From CAZPHU01 sp964419255 (lineage in GTDB: Bacteria; Fibrobacterota; Chitinivibrionia; Chitinivibrionales; CAYFVL01), in the NCBI GenBank assembly GCA_964419255.1, contig CAYQOU010000058.1, positions 1 to 27,756 on the forward strand: a DNA stretch of 27,756 nt. Reading direction: 5' to 3'. This document shows, in pieces, positions 24,717 through 27,756 of the stretch (position 1 is the stretch's first letter; every line of letters starts with the position of its first letter). The notes under the pieces were generated by a model that ran no database searches, had not been told where the DNA came from, and saw nothing but the letters and a program-made list of their open reading frames with translations. The position numbers and the translations under genes are program-made.

Positions 24717-25475
24717 TGGAAGACTCTTTTTTCTATATTCGCTGGAGATGGCGACGTTTACCATTAAAATACGTTTCAGGAAAGCAGCTGTGATAATAAA
24801 CTGCACATACAGGGGCCTCGAGGTAAATGTTTCATACATCTATAGATTGTTATTTGATTTGAGCAGCCTCACCTGCTGATCCTGTGTTTGCCATCACCCG
24901 ACAATATTCTTCCCACACCAGCCGTTTAGGAGTCTGGAATATTGGCAGCTATCACCTAAATTCAGCGATTCTCTCGCCGCATTTGTCTCAATGCCTCGGA
25001 GCAGAGGAATTTCAGCAATTTTGTTTGAAAGACAGCAGCGGGTATTTCACCCGATTGCTTCAATTCTTCTGCTCTCAATGCATTGAGCAACTCATCCACT
25101 CAAAACCGCTCGGTTCAGGTATCGGAACTATCTCTTCAAAGCAATACTTCCGGTTTGTCCGAAAACTCATTTTGGTTTCTTTTGAATCGAAATCACGCAT
25201 GCCTTTTGCACATACATCTCCATAGATTTCGAATCCCGGGATGGTGACGATGAAGGGTATCGGGGAGAGCGAAAACACTCGGGCCCGCGGTCTATCATTC
25301 TATTCAGCTACAAAGAAACCCTCGCTATGCGCCGATTTTTCGGCGACTCATCGCCACTGCAGCGGATACGGCTCAAACGGCAGCCGTCGATACCGTCGAT
25401 TCGATCTCGCAAAAGGACGTATCCAAAATCATGGCGAAATGATTTCAGAAGAAAAATAATTAATATGGAGGTTAC
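24717..25475. other. Gene-poor region (759 bp)
   Basis: No frame here resembles a known protein. A plus-strand frame of 113 codons (24884-25225) starts at a GTG without a ribosome binding site and contains copy E of the dispersed repeat. Minus-strand frames (25075-25278, 25308-25574) are short and broken by stops. The region holds the divergent promoters for the DUF2007 gene and the gene at 25476. A decayed gene is possible, but I cannot show it. Confidence 0.5.
24954..24988 (-). repeat. Intergenic hairpin repeat, copy E
   Basis: On the minus strand this reads GCGGCGAGAGAATCGCTGAA then TTTAGGT, with a 14-nt core (24964-24977) identical to copy D and the downstream AATTTAGG matching the CAA-T--GG pattern. 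GCGA/TCGC arms can form a 4-bp stem. Confidence 0.6.
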
Positions 25476-25955
25476 ATGATGTCTGCAACTAATCATACCC
25501 CGATACACAGATCTGCTGCTATAGGAGCTTTTATTTACCTCATATCGGCATCGGTGCCTGGACTCACTATCCATGAGAATGGCTTGGGGCCGATGGTACT
25601 CGGGATAATCTATGAGCAGCAGGTTGACAGGTTGGAGTGGGGAGAGCCCGATCAGTCCTTCATGAGCGGAGATCAGTTGATATTGATCTATGAAGCTCAG
25701 GGGGTATCATTTTTTTATCAGCTTGACCGTACAAGCCAAAACGCGGCTGATGCTATCAGCAACAGCACCCTCTCGGAGATAGTCATCACCTCTTCTGTTT
25801 TCACCGACGACCAGGACAGGGGAGTGGGGCGTCCATGCGCGGCCGATTCTCTGATCTGCTCGGCACAGAGCTTAGGCGTATGTTTCGAGTGCGCCGAAGA
25901 TGGATTTATTAACAAGGTTCGCATCAAGGGCGGTTTATCTGAGAATAAAAAATGA
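25476..25955 (+). CDS. Hypothetical protein, 159 aa
   Basis: I do not recognise this protein. The frame opens with ATGATG, 5-8 nt after a strong GGAGG site (TATGGAGGTTAC), in an AT-rich leader; this is the main reason to believe it. Residues 14-30 (AAIGAFIYLISASVPGL) are hydrophobic and could be a weak membrane or signal segment. The middle (about 60-130) is mixed, with an acidic FTDDQDRG stretch. Four cysteines (CAADSLICSAQSLGVCFEC) cluster in the last third at irregular spacing and might bind metal. It precedes the PurF-type gene by 184 nt on the same strand and could share its transcript. A long minus-strand frame overlaps it but lacks comparable start signals. Confidence 0.5.
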   Translation: MMSATNHTPIHRSAAIGAFIYLISASVPGLTIHENGLGPMVLGIIYEQQVDRLEWGEPDQSFMSGDQLILIYEAQGVSFFYQLDRTSQNAADAISNSTLSEIVITSSVFTDDQDRGVGRPCAADSLICSAQSLGVCFECAEDGFINKVRIKGGLSENKK

Positions 25956-26139
25956 GCCAGAAAACTCGCATGGACAGTATAAACGATGCACGTGCTTGGA
26001 GCAATATCTGATAGAATTTGCATTTCGCTGGATTGAGGAGTTTCTAAAAGGATCTGAAAAAGGTATATTCCTAATTGTCTCAAGATGCAGTGAAGCTGCA
26101 TTGGTGTTGTCTAATAGTTACAGTAAGGATTGTGATTCT

Positions 26140-27564
26140 ATGGGTGGATTTTTCGGGGTAGTCTCCAGAGAAGATTGTATAACAGATCTGTTTTACGGAA
26201 CCGATTATCATTGTCATCTTGGCACACGTCGGGGAGGTCTGGCTGTAGCAAACGGAGATGGAATCAAGAGAGTTATTCATGACATAACCAATACTCAATT
26301 TCGCAGCAAGTTCGATAGTGATATCAGCCGGTTACATGGTCGAAAAGGTATCGGTGTGATCAGCGATTATGAAGACCAGCCGCTGATAATCGGATCTCAT
26401 CTGGGAACCTACGGCATAGTAACGGTGGGAGTGATCAACAATGCTGAGCAGCTTACCAGGCAGGCGTTTAGTATCCGAACCACTCATTTTTCTGAGATGA
26501 GCGGCAATTGCATAAATTCAACCGAAATCATCGCAACACTGATCAACCAGGAGGAATCGTTCGAGTCGGGAATTCAAAACGCACTGTCATCCATCGATGG
26601 CTCGTGTTCGCTTCTGTTATTGACCCGCGACGGCATGTATGCAGCCAGAGATCTGTGGGGACGCACTCCGGTGATTATCGGAAAAAATGGAAATGGCTAC
26701 TGTGCAGCATTCGAAACGTGTGCTTTCCCCAACCTGGGATATGAGGTGGTACATGAGCTGGGGCCGGGAGAGGTCGTGTTTTTCAATGAAGATGGTTTCG
26801 AAACAAGGGTTGCGCCTCAAAAACAGATGCAGTTCTGCTCGTTTATGTGGGTTTATTATGGTTATCCGGCATCAACCTACGAAGGTATCAATGTTGAGGA
26901 TTCCCGGTATCGATGCGGTGTTGCACTGGCAAAAAACGATACTGTGACGGCGGATTTTGCAGCAGGTATACCCGATTCAGGGATCGCTCATGCTCTTGGG
27001 TATGCGGCGCATGCCGGCATACCGTATCGGCGTCCGTTCGTAAAATATTCACCTACCTGGTCCAGAAGTTTCATGCCGCAGGTTCAGAATATGCGCAATC
27101 TGGTCGCTCGAATGAAGTTGATTCCAATAAAGGAGCTGACCAGAAATGCCAGAATACTTTTCTGTGATGATTCAGTGGTAAGAGGTACCCAGCTCCACGA
27201 TACATTCGAGCGCATTTTCAGTTACGGCGCCCGAGAAATTCATCTCCGACCTGCCTGCCCGCCGCTGCTTTTCGGCTGTAAATATCTCAACTTTTCCCGA
27301 TCCCGCTCGGAGCTCGACCTCGCCTGTCGAAGGGCAATAAAGGAACTCGAAGGGGAAAATATCACTGATATCCAGCAGTATCTGAATCCAGAGTCCGAGA
27401 AATACCAGGCGATGATCGAGATAATAAGAAGGAAAATGGGGATTACGACACTAGTTTACCAGAAACTTCCTGATATGATTGAGGCCCTTGGTATACCACG
27501 GGAAAAATTGTGCACCTACTGCTGGGACGGGTGTGAAGGTCCGTGCAAAAAAACTACTGCTTAA
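26140..27564 (+). CDS. PurF-type amidophosphoribosyltransferase paralogue lacking the glutaminase cysteine
   Basis: This 474-aa protein has the PurF architecture: an Ntn-hydrolase glutaminase domain (1-235) and a phosphoribosyltransferase domain (about 250-450) with PRPP loop ILFCDDSVVRGTQ (339-351). PurF makes phosphoribosylamine, the first step of purine synthesis. Cys233, Cys380, Cys458 and Cys461 match the arrangement of the [4Fe-4S] ligands of B. subtilis PurF. The N-terminus is MGGFFGVV where glutamine-hydrolysing enzymes have the nucleophile in (M)CGIFG; Gly replaces Cys. Similar MGGFFG proteins occur in Bacteroides and clostridia, so this is a known lineage and not a local mutation. 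It may use ammonia or do something else. The start at 26140 fits the family and has TAAGGAT 9 nt upstream; the frame extends to 25900 without homology. Confidence 0.9.
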   Translation: MGGFFGVVSREDCITDLFYGTDYHCHLGTRRGGLAVANGDGIKRVIHDITNTQFRSKFDSDISRLHGRKGIGVISDYEDQPLIIGSHLGTYGIVTVGVINNAEQLTRQAFSIRTTHFSEMSGNCINSTEIIATLINQEESFESGIQNALSSIDGSCSLLLLTRDGMYAARDLWGRTPVIIGKNGNGYCAAFETCAFPNLGYEVVHELGPGEVVFFNEDGFETRVAPQKQMQFCSFMWVYYGYPASTYEGINVEDSRYRCGVALAKNDTVTADFAAGIPDSGIAHALGYAAHAGIPYRRPFVKYSPTWSRSFMPQVQNMRNLVARMKLIPIKELTRNARILFCDDSVVRGTQLHDTFERIFSYGAREIHLRPACPPLLFGCKYLNFSRSRSELDLACRRAIKELEGENITDIQQYLNPESEKYQAMIEIIRRKMGITTLVYQKLPDMIEALGIPREKLCTYCWDGCEGPCKKTTA

Positions 27565-27574
27565 GAACGACGAA

Positions 27575-27660
27575 GCCACGAAAATCACGAAAGAGCACGA
27601 AAGAACGCAAAGACGAAATGCTCAAGCCGTGGCCACGAAAATCACGAAATGACACGAAAA
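27575..27660 (+). repeat. Short direct repeats (CACGAAA type)
   Basis: GCCACGAAAATCACGAAA occurs twice without mismatch (27575-27592 and 27632-27649). Further ACACGAAA/GCACGAAA units lie around them. The array begins 11 nt after the PurF-type stop codon and is AT- and purine-rich. It contains no open frame of note. Confidence 0.7.
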
Positions 27661-27756
27661 TAAAACGAGACACAGCTGATTCTTTCTGTTCAGTGAACCT
27701 TTTGTAAGCACTGCTTGGGTAATTGGTAGTACACTATTATTACTACTGCCGTAGAA

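Noticed and set aside
24153..24767. 204-codon plus-strand frame opposite the DUF2007 gene
   Set aside because: It starts at a TTG without a ribosome binding site, and the opposite strand carries a clear DUF2007 and zinc-ribbon protein.
24884..25225. 113-codon plus-strand frame in the gene-poor region
   Set aside because: GTG start without a ribosome binding site; it contains intergenic repeat copy E and has no recognisable protein features.
25718..26101. 127-codon minus-strand frame opposite the hypothetical gene
   Set aside because: No ribosome binding site and no recognisable domain; the plus strand has the stronger start signal.

Overview
The window is chromosomal DNA, roughly half GC, from a free-living Gram-negative-type bacterium. 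It looks like housekeeping and saprophytic metabolism, with no phage, plasmid, transposase, CRISPR array, rRNA or tRNA that I could recognise. A secreted GH3 glucosidase with a carboxypeptidase-regulatory-like domain and a type IX-sorting-like module, a Cys-less PurF paralogue of a type also carried by Bacteroides, and a complete RecBCD together fit a polysaccharide degrader, possibly of the Fibrobacterota/Chitinivibrionia or Bacteroidota. That placement is a guess from protein style, not a phylogenetic result.

Layout. (1) 1-4470: a divergent beta-glucosidase pair, an exported GH3 enzyme (minus) and a cytoplasmic GH1 enzyme (plus). They would suit extracellular oligosaccharide trimming followed by intracellular cellobiose-type hydrolysis. 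(2) 4470-7670: an EamA transporter (minus), then divergently a HAD hydrolase that lacks its expected nucleophilic Asp, overlapped by folC. (3) 7812-9470: an orphan hybrid histidine kinase starting at TTG. (4) 9782-11668 (minus): a DHH phosphoesterase followed closely by a full three-domain NifU. (5) 11822-15127 (plus): a metallophosphoesterase followed after 6 nt by a radical SAM-DUF2344 fusion protein. (6) 15258-23946 (minus): recC-recB-recD in a tight operon with ATGA overlaps, encoding the dsDNA-end helicase/nuclease. (7) 24357-24716 (minus): a small DUF2007/zinc-ribbon protein. (8) 24717-25475: gene-poor. (9) 25476-27564 (plus): an unrecognised 159-aa protein with a strong ribosome binding site, then a PurF-type protein without the glutaminase cysteine. 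The window ends in short direct repeats.

Non-coding structure: a family of short, hairpin-prone repeats (core GCGAGAGAATCGCT, often followed by CAA-T--GG) occurs in at least five separate intergenic gaps in both orientations and never inside a gene. A perfect 9-bp inverted repeat lies next to a consensus -10 box in the divergent DHH/phosphoesterase promoter region. I did not find an obvious new multi-gene system. The strongest leads are the dispersed repeat, the two enzymes with missing catalytic nucleophiles, and the unrecognised gene before the PurF paralogue.
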